Source: an uncultured Lachnospiraceae bacterium (GTDB lineage Bacteria; Bacillota; Clostridia; Lachnospirales; Lachnospiraceae). From it: a DNA stretch of 52,811 nt. The notes beneath the pieces were generated by a model. That model was not told the origin of the DNA. It searched no databases and worked only from the letters and a program-made list of their open reading frames with translations. The translations under genes were made by a program, and so were the position numbers. Position 1 is the stretch's first letter; every line of letters begins with the position of its first letter. Below are positions 1-6,591 of this stretch, one piece after another. Where the stretch lies: the NCBI GenBank assembly GCA_934437985.1, contig CAKSBI010000012.1, positions 1 through 52,811 on the forward strand, written 5' to 3'.

Positions 1-232
1 AAAATCCTCTTGGTTATTATAAAAACTTGACAAAATGGGAAAATGCTGAGAATAAGGTTAATTAATCAGCGTTTCCTAAGATTTTGTGTAGTAAAGTGTA
101 GGGTTTTTTGCTTTAAGATTGTTGTATATATTGAAAGCTTATTATGAAAGCTTATTCTTGGAATAAGTGTGTGTGCTGTTCCGGCAATTGTTTTTGGATT
201 GCCGGAACATTATTATTTGCCAGAGGCAGATA
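1..232. other. intergenic left edge
   Basis: No convincing coding sequence is visible. The stretch holds an 11-bp direct repeat GAAAGCTTATT at 133-143 and 146-156, a short hairpin CTTATTC-TTG-GAATAAG at 151-167, and the perfect hairpin listed separately at 177-209. A lone TTGACA at 27-32 has no acceptable -10 box at 16-18 bp. What lies to the left of the window is unknown. Confidence 0.5.
177..209. terminator. perfect 12-bp hairpin downstream of the leftward FMN-like gene
   Basis: TGTTCCGGCAAT at 177-188 pairs perfectly with ATTGCCGGAACA at 198-209 around a 9-nt loop. A T-rich stretch (TTATTATTT) follows on the plus strand. On the minus strand, the direction of the gene ending at 233, no good T-tract follows. 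It probably ends the leftward gene or works in both directions. Rho-independent function on the minus strand is inferred. Confidence 0.5.
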
Positions 233-679
233 TCAGCTGTTATTGACTGCGGCCTTATCAAGCACGGCTGCGATGGCGTCGATAAGAAGTGTCTGTGTAT
301 AGCGGCTGCTGTCGGATATTTTGACTGAGTCAATATTCTGTGTTTCGATAAGCTGTGTTTCAACATCCCTGAGTGATGGCTCAAGGAGTGGGAACATTGT
401 TGTAACAGATTTATCAATATTGACGAGGCGGACTGATTTTATACGGTCCTTATCGACAATTACTTCGAGATTGAGTGCAGTATTATTAAGGGATAACTGT
501 GAAGTATATGTACCTGCGTTGTATGTTGCGGATGTTTCCTGTGTATTATCTGTATCTGAAGTACCGGATGGACGGAACAAAAGAACAAGCAATATTATTA
601 ATATGATTCCTGCTCCTAGGAACAGGGCGGTATATATAATCTCTTTCATTTGAATAACTACAATTTTTGTTTTAGACAT
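233..679 (-). CDS. membrane-anchored FMN-binding-domain-like protein
   Basis: A 148-aa protein with one N-terminal membrane segment (about residues 15-35), a Ser/Thr/Asp-rich linker and a compact C-terminal domain (about 52-148). The domain reads like the small FMN-binding fold in its pattern: Y..GTYT, alternating hydrophobic strands with V.VD.DRI..V, a TMFPLLEPSL stretch, and a final TxxLLIDAIAAVLDKA helix. Homologues with this pattern are usually extracytoplasmic and carry covalent or bound flavin, but no flavinylation motif was identified here, so function is not assigned beyond the fold. The ATG at 679 follows an AAAGGGG ribosome site at 688-694. It is a single leftward gene, divergent from the BMP lipoprotein at 844, with a hairpin just past its stop. 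Confidence 0.6.
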   Translation of the reverse strand: MSKTKIVVIQMKEIIYTALFLGAGIILIILLVLLFRPSGTSDTDNTQETSATYNAGTYTSQLSLNNTALNLEVIVDKDRIKSVRLVNIDKSVTTMFPLLEPSLRDVETQLIETQNIDSVKISDSSRYTQTLLIDAIAAVLDKAAVNNS

Positions 680-784
680 AACGGTTGCCCCTTTATAGAT
701 AATGATACATACATGGTCAGTATTATTATATGAAGGGGCTTGTTATATTATGATAAAATGCCGATAAAATTGTTATGTAGAATA

Positions 785-813
785 TTGACCCATATTGGAA
801 AATGTAATATAAT
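785..813 (+). promoter_or_regulatory. sigma-A promoter of the BMP lipoprotein
   Basis: TTGACC (785-790), a 17-bp spacer and a perfect TATAAT (808-813) lie 31 bp upstream of the ATG at 844, with AGGAGG at 831-836 between. This is a near-consensus vegetative promoter and suggests high expression of the following gene. Confidence 0.8.
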
Positions 814-843
814 CACGTAGAAAAAACATAGGAGGATATTTTA

Positions 844-2154
844 ATGATTAAGAAACTGTTATCAAAAGTAGTAGCATGTACACTTGCAGCAGCAATGGTA
901 TTTTCAATGGCCGGTTGTGGAAGCAGCAATGAGGAAGACACACAGAAGGCTGATAGCAATACCGACACAGCTTCAGATGCAGATAATAATGCAGATGCTG
1001 TAAAAGATGTTAAGATCGGTATGATACTTATTGGCGATGAGAACGAGGGATACACATTTGCGCACATTGACGGAGCCAAGAAGGCAGCACAGGAGCTTGG
1101 AATCGGGGAAGACCAGATCATATGGAAGTATACTGTAGATGAGAGCGCAAAGGCTTATGATGCCGCAGCAGACCTTGTTGATGCAGGATGCAAGCTTGTT
1201 ATATCTAACAGTTATGGACATCAGTCATATATGCAGCAGGCAGCAGCAGAGTTCCCTGATGTAAAGTTCGTGGCTATGACAGGAGATACTGCTAACCAGG
1301 TTAAGATGGATAATTTCAGCAATGCATTTACCAAGATATTTGAGTCACGTTATGTATCAGGTGTCGTTGCAGGCATGAAGCTTGCTGAGCTTGATAAGGA
1401 TGGTAAGATTGCAGACAAGAGCAAGGATTCAGACGGCAACATTAAGATCGGATATGTAGGTGCTTATCCTTATGCGGAGGTTGTATCAGGATATACAGCA
1501 TTTTATCTTGGCGTTAAGTCAGTTATTGAGAATGTAGTTATGGAAGTACAGTATACTAACTCATGGTTTGATATTACGGCAGAGGGTGAGGCTGCCAAGG
1601 CACTTATGTCAGATGGCTGCGTTATTATCGGACAGCATGCGGATTCAACAGGTGCTCCAAGTGCAGCACAGGAAGTACATGAATCAGGAGAAGAAGTATA
1701 CAGTGTAGGATACAATGTTGATATGTTAAATGTTGCACCGGATGCAGCCCTTACATCAGCTACTAACAACTGGTCAGTATATTATAAGTATGCTTTTGAA
1801 TGTCTGATCAACGGAGAGAAGATTGATACAGACTGGGCTAAGGGATATTCAGATGATGCCGTTGCAATTACAGAGCTTGGCAGTGCATGTGCTGAGGGAA
1901 CAGATGACAAGGTTGCTGAGGTTGAAGCGGCTCTTAAGGATGGTTCACTTCATGTATTTGATACAAGCAAGTTTACTGTGGATGGCAAGCAGCTTGACAG
2001 TTACCATGTAGACCTTAATGGCGATTTTGCATGTGATGATGACAATCCTGATGCTGAGGCTATCAAGGATGGATATTTCCATGAGTCAGAGCTCAGGGCA
2101 GCTCCTTCATTTGATATAAGGATCGACGGAATTAAGGAGCTTAATGCAAAGTAA
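844..2154 (+). CDS. BMP/Med-family nucleoside-binding lipoprotein
   Basis: A 436-aa substrate-binding lipoprotein of the basic membrane protein (BmpA/PnrA/Med) family, whose known members bind purine nucleosides outside the membrane and feed an ABC importer. The N-terminus has a lysine-rich start, a hydrophobic core and the lipobox MAGC with Cys25 as the lipid site, then an acidic Ser/Asp linker (about 26-55). The mature part begins with the typical VKIGMILIGDENEGYTFAHI strand and has DLVDAGCKLVISNSYG and a conserved YVSGVVAGMKLAE helix. It has its own strong promoter and its own terminator, so it is monocistronic. No ATPase or permease gene lies next to it, so its transporter must be encoded elsewhere, or it acts as an orphan receptor. 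Confidence 0.88.
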   Translation: MIKKLLSKVVACTLAAAMVFSMAGCGSSNEEDTQKADSNTDTASDADNNADAVKDVKIGMILIGDENEGYTFAHIDGAKKAAQELGIGEDQIIWKYTVDESAKAYDAAADLVDAGCKLVISNSYGHQSYMQQAAAEFPDVKFVAMTGDTANQVKMDNFSNAFTKIFESRYVSGVVAGMKLAELDKDGKIADKSKDSDGNIKIGYVGAYPYAEVVSGYTAFYLGVKSVIENVVMEVQYTNSWFDITAEGEAAKALMSDGCVIIGQHADSTGAPSAAQEVHESGEEVYSVGYNVDMLNVAPDAALTSATNNWSVYYKYAFECLINGEKIDTDWAKGYSDDAVAITELGSACAEGTDDKVAEVEAALKDGSLHVFDTSKFTVDGKQLDSYHVDLNGDFACDDDNPDAEAIKDGYFHESELRAAPSFDIRIDGIKELNAK

Positions 2155-2168
2155 TATCAGATAGGTTT

Positions 2169-2216
2169 TGCGTGTGATTGTGATGGCAGGATTACATAAT
2201 CACACGCATTTGTATT
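2169..2216 (+). terminator. intrinsic terminator of the BMP lipoprotein
   Basis: TGCGTGTGATT (2169-2179) pairs perfectly with AATCACACGCA (2198-2208) around an 18-nt loop and is followed by TTTGTATT. It starts 14 bp past the stop codon at 2154. Confidence 0.75.
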
Positions 2217-2241
2217 CACGTATCGGATAGGAGGCAATATA

Positions 2242-2820
2242 ATGTCAAAGCAGTTATGGAAAGCGGGCAATATGTTATATCCGCTGCCTGTGGTCATGGT
2301 CAGCTGTGGCACTGAAGGTGTCAGGCCGAATATAATAACTGTGGCATGGGCAGGAACTATATGTACCAATCCTCCTATGGTATCAATATCGATCCGAAAA
2401 GAAAGATATTCATATGATATAATTAAGGAAAGTGGGGAGTTTGTTATTAACCTCGTGAATGACAGACTTGTGCGTGCTGCAGACTGGTGCGGAGTCCGTT
2501 CGGGAAGAGATTATGACAAGTTTGCCAAAATGAAGCTTACACCTGTTGCAGGTAATACGGTAAGTGTCCCGCTTATAGGCGAGAGCCCGGTTAATATAGA
2601 ATGCAGGGTCAGACAGGTAATTGAGCTTGGAAGCCATGATATGTTTATTGCAGACGTAACAGACGTATGGGCAGAAGATTCATACATGGATGACAATGGT
2701 AAGTTTTTGCTTAATGATACAGGACTTGTAACTTATTCACATGGGGAGTATTACGGACTTGGGGAACGGCTTGGAACATTTGGATATTCAGTTAAAAAGC
2801 ATTCAAAAAAGAAATCATAA
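2242..2820 (+). CDS. flavin reductase family protein (FMN-binding split barrel)
   Basis: A 192-aa protein of the flavin reductase-like (DIM6/NTAB) split-barrel family, cytoplasmic and FMN-binding. Seen in order: an N-terminal strand YPLPVVMVSCG, the conserved segment NIITVAWAGTICTNPPMVSISI, then R.ERYSYDIIKESGEFVINL, which is a hallmark of the family, and a C-terminal section ending in a Lys-rich tail. Family members reduce flavins or act as flavoproteins; the physiological substrate cannot be read from sequence. GGAGG at 2230-2234 precedes the ATG. The gene leads a close run: 24 bp to the DUF3006-like gene, then 16 bp to the ECF sigma gene. They may be co-transcribed. Confidence 0.85.
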   Translation: MSKQLWKAGNMLYPLPVVMVSCGTEGVRPNIITVAWAGTICTNPPMVSISIRKERYSYDIIKESGEFVINLVNDRLVRAADWCGVRSGRDYDKFAKMKLTPVAGNTVSVPLIGESPVNIECRVRQVIELGSHDMFIADVTDVWAEDSYMDDNGKFLLNDTGLVTYSHGEYYGLGERLGTFGYSVKKHSKKKS

Positions 2821-2844
2821 TAATATACAGGGAGGGATTGCATT

Positions 2845-3018
2845 ATGATTGAAAGAATTGAATATACAGTTAACAGAATAGATGGAGATTATGCATACCT
2901 TAGCAATATCAATGATTCGTCTGTGGGTGATAAATGTGTGGCAAGGGCATTTCTGCCTGCCACAATAAAAGAAGGAAGCAGACTTGCTTATGAGATGTTA
3001 GAGTACACATTAATATAA
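2845..3018 (+). CDS. 57-aa DUF3006-like protein
   Basis: A short gene of 57 codons with a strong GGGAGG site at about 2831-2836, 8 bp before the ATG. The product begins MIERIEYTVNRIDGDYAYLS and continues to a FLPATIKEGSRLAYEM stretch. The pattern 'TVDRIEGDxAxL ... LPxxxKEGxxL' is that of the small DUF3006 family, found in Firmicutes and of unknown function. No signal peptide or membrane segment. Tight spacing on both sides (24 bp after the flavin reductase, 16 bp before the sigma factor) supports a real co-transcribed gene. Family assignment is from pattern memory and is tentative; that it is coding is fairly secure. Confidence 0.65.
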   Translation: MIERIEYTVNRIDGDYAYLSNINDSSVGDKCVARAFLPATIKEGSRLAYEMLEYTLI

Positions 3019-3034
3019 AAGGACACCGGGTAGT

Positions 3035-3568
3035 ATGAAATTTTACAGACATGAGAAATGCATAACATTTGAGGAATTTTATGAAGCTACATATAAGCTG
3101 CTGTTACATCGGGCAAACAGGCTGCTGCATAATTCATATGATGCAGAAGAGGTTGTACAGGATGTATACTTTAAGATTGCTGGACAATTTGAAGAATATT
3201 CCAAGATGCCGCTTGAAGAGCTGCGCAAGCTCTCATTTGTGATAACTAAGAACGACTGTATCAATATACTTAAGAGAAAAGACAGATGTAATGAAATACC
3301 ATTTGAGATAAATGATGATCTGCTTGGAGACATTGATTATGTACAGGATGAATTCTTTGGGCTGTATGAAAGGGATTATATAAAGAATGCCCTCAGTCTT
3401 CTTAAGGATTCAGACAGGGAGATTCTGATATTAAAGTACTATGATGAGTTGACTTATTCAGAGATTGCAAGATCTCTGACGATAAGTGAAAAGAATGTTG
3501 AGGTGAAGCTTAGAAGGGCAAGATTACGACTTAAGGAGGTGTTGATAGATGCATATGGAGATGACTGA
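3035..3568 (+). CDS. ECF-type RNA polymerase sigma factor (module 1)
   Basis: A 177-aa sigma-70 family protein of extracytoplasmic-function size. Region 2 (about residues 22-75) contains YDAEEVVQDVYFKI, the core-binding/-10 helix signature, followed by VITKNDCINILKRK. Region 4 (about 123-172) reads DREILILKYYDELTYSEIARSLTISEKNVEVKLRRAR, the helix-turn-helix that binds the -35 element. Regions 1.1 and 3 are absent, as expected for ECF factors. The stop overlaps the start of the downstream membrane protein (3549), the classic sigma/anti-sigma arrangement. No ECF-type promoter was seen directly upstream, so it may be transcribed with the flavin reductase. The signal sensed is unknown. Confidence 0.88.
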   Translation: MKFYRHEKCITFEEFYEATYKLLLHRANRLLHNSYDAEEVVQDVYFKIAGQFEEYSKMPLEELRKLSFVITKNDCINILKRKDRCNEIPFEINDDLLGDIDYVQDEFFGLYERDYIKNALSLLKDSDREILILKYYDELTYSEIARSLTISEKNVEVKLRRARLRLKEVLIDAYGDD

Positions 3569-4256
3569 TAAGTATCTTAAGGAAGCCCTGTCAGAATACT
3601 GTGAGGAAGAATGGGGCAGGGAAGAAGTGCTGGATGATATTGAGGTATCGGATGATTTTAAAAAGAAAATGGAATTGCTGGTTAACTCCGTTGATAAGAA
3701 GAAGCAGCGGTCAAAGCATATATTCAATATGAGGTGGGCAGCGGCTATTGTTGCGCTGCTGGTCATTGCCGGTGCCCTGCTTGTCGGGATGGACAGGAAT
3801 GCCCGGGCAGGATGCTTTGACTTTATCAGGCAGCTGTTTACAGGAGGGTATGATAGGTACCAGGCGGTTGAGCATAGTAATGATGACGATGAAAGGGAGA
3901 TTACCGGGTTTACAATGAATTATATTCCGGATGGCTATGAGCTTGTAAGTGAGCAGACGTCAGACTTATCTTATATGTTTTATAACTATAAGAATAAAAA
4001 TGGTTCCCTTCGCTTTATGTATTATAAAAATACGATAGCAGCAGATACAATGATTAATAACGAATACACGGATCACACTACCGTAAAGCTTGAGGATGGA
4101 ACAAAATGTGAATGTTATACAGATAATAGAGCTGACTTTTGGAGCTGCATGTTATGGAAAAAAGGAAATTATGTGTGTTATCTTGCTATACAAAATGGTG
4201 ATGAAGAGATTGATCTGGTAAAAATAGCTGATAGCATCACACCAAAATACAAATAA
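3549..4256 (+). CDS. anti-sigma factor, DUF4367-like, membrane-anchored
   Basis: A 235-aa protein overlapping the sigma gene by 20 bp. The N-terminal about 60 residues are cytoplasmic, acidic and helical, where an anti-sigma domain would sit. One membrane segment follows (about 62-81, RWAAAIVALLVIAGALLVGM). The external C-terminal domain contains GFTMNYIPDGYELVSEQ and FMYYKN, the pattern of the DUF4367 domain found on such membrane proteins. Start at 3549 has GGAGGTG at 3536-3542; in-frame ATGs at 3555 and 3561 are alternatives. Role as the regulator of the adjacent sigma factor is inferred from position and topology; no zinc-binding HxxxCxxC anti-sigma motif is present. Confidence 0.75.
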   Translation: MHMEMTDKYLKEALSEYCEEEWGREEVLDDIEVSDDFKKKMELLVNSVDKKKQRSKHIFNMRWAAAIVALLVIAGALLVGMDRNARAGCFDFIRQLFTGGYDRYQAVEHSNDDDEREITGFTMNYIPDGYELVSEQTSDLSYMFYNYKNKNGSLRFMYYKNTIAADTMINNEYTDHTTVKLEDGTKCECYTDNRADFWSCMLWKKGNYVCYLAIQNGDEEIDLVKIADSITPKYK

Positions 4257-4351
4257 TATAAAATATATGAAACTTTTAGTAAAATAATGTAGGGTAAGGC
4301 CTGTATATAATTGTTGTATAGGATGAATACATTATAAGGAGGTTTCATATT

Positions 4352-4744
4352 ATGAAGAGGATTAAGAGAAGGATAGTAGCCATAGTGTTAATGTTAGCAG
4401 TCTGCACACAGTGTGCCCCGGTATATGCATCAGACCAGATAGCACTTGTGAGTGAGAATGTGAACTCTGTTATTACAACATTCGGTATTGAAAAAGGTGT
4501 GGCGACATGTACAGCCTATGTGGTAGGTCAGAGTGGAACCACAAGTATATCAGGGGCAATGCTCCTTAAGAGAGGCTCAAAGGTTATCTGTAACTGGAAG
4601 GTTGCAACACTTACCAATGTATTAGATAAAATAAAAAGGGCAAATGTATCAAAGGGGACATACACTTATACGCTTAATGTTAATGTATTCCGTGGTGGTG
4701 TACCTGAAACGGTTAACGTAAGTAAAACAGTAACCTATAAGTAG
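4352..4744 (+). CDS. small secreted protein (DUF6147-like)
   Basis: A 130-aa protein with a clear Sec signal peptide: basic MKRIKRRI, a hydrophobic core, and a predicted cut after VYA at about residue 26. The mature ~104 residues are Thr/Ser/Val-rich and beta-like, with two cysteines (CTAY and CNWK) about 40 residues apart that could form a disulfide. The start has AAGGAGG at 4338-4344. Similar small exported proteins are common next to ECF systems in Lachnospiraceae, and I tentatively place it in DUF6147. It lies 95 bp after the anti-sigma gene and before the second sigma gene, so it may be a target of one of them; this is inference. Function unknown. Confidence 0.65.
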   Translation: MKRIKRRIVAIVLMLAVCTQCAPVYASDQIALVSENVNSVITTFGIEKGVATCTAYVVGQSGTTSISGAMLLKRGSKVICNWKVATLTNVLDKIKRANVSKGTYTYTLNVNVFRGGVPETVNVSKTVTYK

Positions 4745-4822
4745 GTCAGTGTAACAACACAGACATTACATACAGTAATTAACATTAATATATGGCTATA
4801 CAATTAATCTGAACAGTGATTA

Positions 4823-4849
4823 TGTCACAATTGCTTAAGCGCTTCCGTC
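4823..4849 (+). promoter_or_regulatory. candidate ECF-type promoter of sigma module 2
   Basis: TGTCAC (4823-4828) and CGTC (4846-4849) are separated by 17 bp. This fits the general ECF layout of an AAC-like -35 and a CGT-containing -10 element. A start site near 4857 would leave a short leader before the GTG at 4903, which supports that start codon and suggests autoregulation. The -35 has CAC rather than the usual AAC. Confidence 0.45.
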
Positions 4850-4902
4850 TTATCAGTAGAAACTATGATGAGAGGAGGCGTTTTTGTATTGGAGGTAAGG
4901 AA

Positions 4903-5415
4903 GTGGGTAATGAAGAAGTCCTGGATAGACTGATATCCGAATACAGCAGCAGGCTTATTAAGTATTGCTACAGTATACTTGGTAATTACCACGATGCCGA
5001 GGATGCGGTACAGGATACATTTTTGAAGCTGTATTACAGGCTTGGGAAGATACAGAATGAGGAAGCGGTTGCTGCTTATATGTACAGGGTGGCATATACT
5101 ATAGGAATTGATATACTCCGTAACAGGAAGCGTCACCATGAGCTTCAGGACAGGTACGGGAGATATATTGAGGGCATGCCTGGTACATATGAAATGGATG
5201 CTTCCTGTGGATGTATAAGCGAGCCACTGTATATGGCACTTATGCAGCTTAAGCCTGCAGACAGGGCACTTGTCCATGCAGTTGCAGTTGAACAGCTAAG
5301 CTACAGGGAGGTATCAGTGATACTGCAAAAGAGTGAGGCGGCACTTCGCAAGCGTTATGAGCGGGCAATGAAGAAGGTAAGACAATATCTTGAGGAAAGG
5401 GAGGCTGATATGTGA
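4903..5415 (+). CDS. ECF-type RNA polymerase sigma factor (module 2)
   Basis: A 170-aa ECF sigma factor. Region 2 (about 12-75) has YHDAEDAVQDTFLKLYYR and AYMYRVAYTIGIDILRNRKR. Region 4 (about 115-165) has LKPADRALVHAVAVEQLSYREVSVILQKSEAALRKRYERA. I chose the GTG at 4903 because GGAGG at 4891-4895 sits 7 bp before it and the length is then typical; an in-frame GTG at 4816 would add 29 residues but would lie upstream of the putative promoter. The stop overlaps the next gene (GTGATGA), as in sigma/anti-sigma pairs. The protein is clearly distinct from the module 1 sigma, so the two modules are not a recent duplication. Confidence 0.87.
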   Translation: MGNEEVLDRLISEYSSRLIKYCYSILGNYHDAEDAVQDTFLKLYYRLGKIQNEEAVAAYMYRVAYTIGIDILRNRKRHHELQDRYGRYIEGMPGTYEMDASCGCISEPLYMALMQLKPADRALVHAVAVEQLSYREVSVILQKSEAALRKRYERAMKKVRQYLEEREADM

Positions 5416-6551
5416 TGAATAATAGTAAGAATAATATAGAAGACAGAATCAGGGCTGAATATCAGGGCATGAAGCTTCCTGACACAGATATGAGTGCACT
5501 CGTTAAAGCCCGTATTGAGGCAGGGGAGACCGGTTACCGTGGCGGAAGCAGCACACATAACAGACATAAGGGGATGAAAATGAAGCCTCTGCGTTTTGTG
5601 CGTATTGCCGCAATAGCCGCACTATTTGCCGTGATGATAACGTGTATGTCTGCCGGTATATATGCTGCATACAATGGAATTACCATATCCCAGGTATTTA
5701 CGCTGCTCTGGGGCGGAAGCGTACCCGGGGGTATACAGGACACTATATCATGTGAAGCAGTGCTTGTCAGTGAAAGCAATGGATTTGAGGGGCTTGATAT
5801 AAAACCTGTGAGGGTTATCGGTGACAAACGTGGAATCTATGTTGTATTTGAGCTTAAGGCAGATGATGGTCATATGGCGCAGCTGCTTGGTGATGGCAGG
5901 ACGGCGTTCCGCGACTATAGTCTTGAATATGAAGATTCAGGCAGCGGAAGCTGTGATATGTATATGCCCGGCAGGAAGGATAATGCCTGGTATGTTGCAG
6001 TTAAGTACCTCGGCGGTGAGGATGGCAGGCTTGTATCGGATAATGGCAGAATTACTGTCAGACTGGATGATTTATACAGGTATGATAGTGTGAGTAACGG
6101 TGAATTGTATGTGGATGAGCCGGATGTGGATACAGATGCGGATGCGGATGCAGATGCAGATATAGGTACAGGAGCAGATATAGATGCAGATACGGATACA
6201 GAGGCGGATACAGATACAGATTCCCGGGATGATAGCAGGATTATCCTGAAAGGAAGCTATGAGGCTGTTATATCTTATGACTATATTGATAATAATGTTG
6301 AGTTCGTACACGATGGATGCAAGCTTGGTGTGTCGGCACTTACTGTCATGGCATCATTTGACGATGAACAGGATTATTATGATAAGATTGATAAAAATGT
6401 AACAATCACTCTTAAGAATGGTGGTAAGGTTAAGGCGGAGTTTATCTATGGACTTGAGTATGACAATGAATATACGTCAATATACAGTATAGACAGGCCT
6501 GTTGAGCCGGCAGATGTGACAGGGGCAGTCTATACGGATAATGAGGACTGA
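5412..6551 (+). CDS. DUF4179-type membrane anti-sigma protein with Asp-repeat insert
   Basis: A 379-aa single-pass membrane protein overlapping the sigma stop by 4 bp (GTG at 5412; the ATG at 5415 is equally possible; GGGAGG at 5399-5404). A basic N-terminal cytoplasmic part (1-60) precedes the membrane segment at about 62-86. The external region begins AYNGITISQVFTLLWGG and continues with DIKPVRVIGDKRGIYVVFELKA, the pattern of DUF4179-domain proteins, which are habitually encoded just after ECF sigma genes. Residues about 236-275 are almost entirely Asp alternating with Ala/Thr/Val, encoded by a 6-bp-periodic repeat, an insert I would not expect in most family members. The final about 100 residues form a second folded part. 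Control of the adjacent sigma is inferred. Confidence 0.75.
   Translation: MMNNSKNNIEDRIRAEYQGMKLPDTDMSALVKARIEAGETGYRGGSSTHNRHKGMKMKPLRFVRIAAIAALFAVMITCMSAGIYAAYNGITISQVFTLLWGGSVPGGIQDTISCEAVLVSESNGFEGLDIKPVRVIGDKRGIYVVFELKADDGHMAQLLGDGRTAFRDYSLEYEDSGSGSCDMYMPGRKDNAWYVAVKYLGGEDGRLVSDNGRITVRLDDLYRYDSVSNGELYVDEPDVDTDADADADADIGTGADIDADTDTEADTDTDSRDDSRIILKGSYEAVISYDYIDNNVEFVHDGCKLGVSALTVMASFDDEQDYYDKIDKNVTITLKNGGKVKAEFIYGLEYDNEYTSIYSIDRPVEPADVTGAVYTDNED
6123..6222 (+). repeat. 6-bp-periodic GAT-N3 coding repeat (Asp-rich)
   Basis: About sixteen consecutive hexamers of the form GATGCG, GATGCA, GATACA or GATATA, with a few variants, encode alternating Asp-Ala/Asp-Thr. The low complexity invites slippage in whole 6-bp units, which would change the insert length without a frameshift. 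Confidence 0.75.
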
Positions 6552-6591
6552 ATATGTAACCATATGACAGCAGAGATGGAGGTGTATGTAA

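Noticed and set aside
27..55. TTGACA near the left edge as a promoter
   Set aside because: No -10 match at 16-18 bp (best candidate GAATAA) and no gene downstream on the plus strand until 844.
4257..4351. TGAAACTTTT at about 4267 as an ECF promoter for the small secreted protein
   Set aside because: No CGT-type -10 element lies at the required distance.
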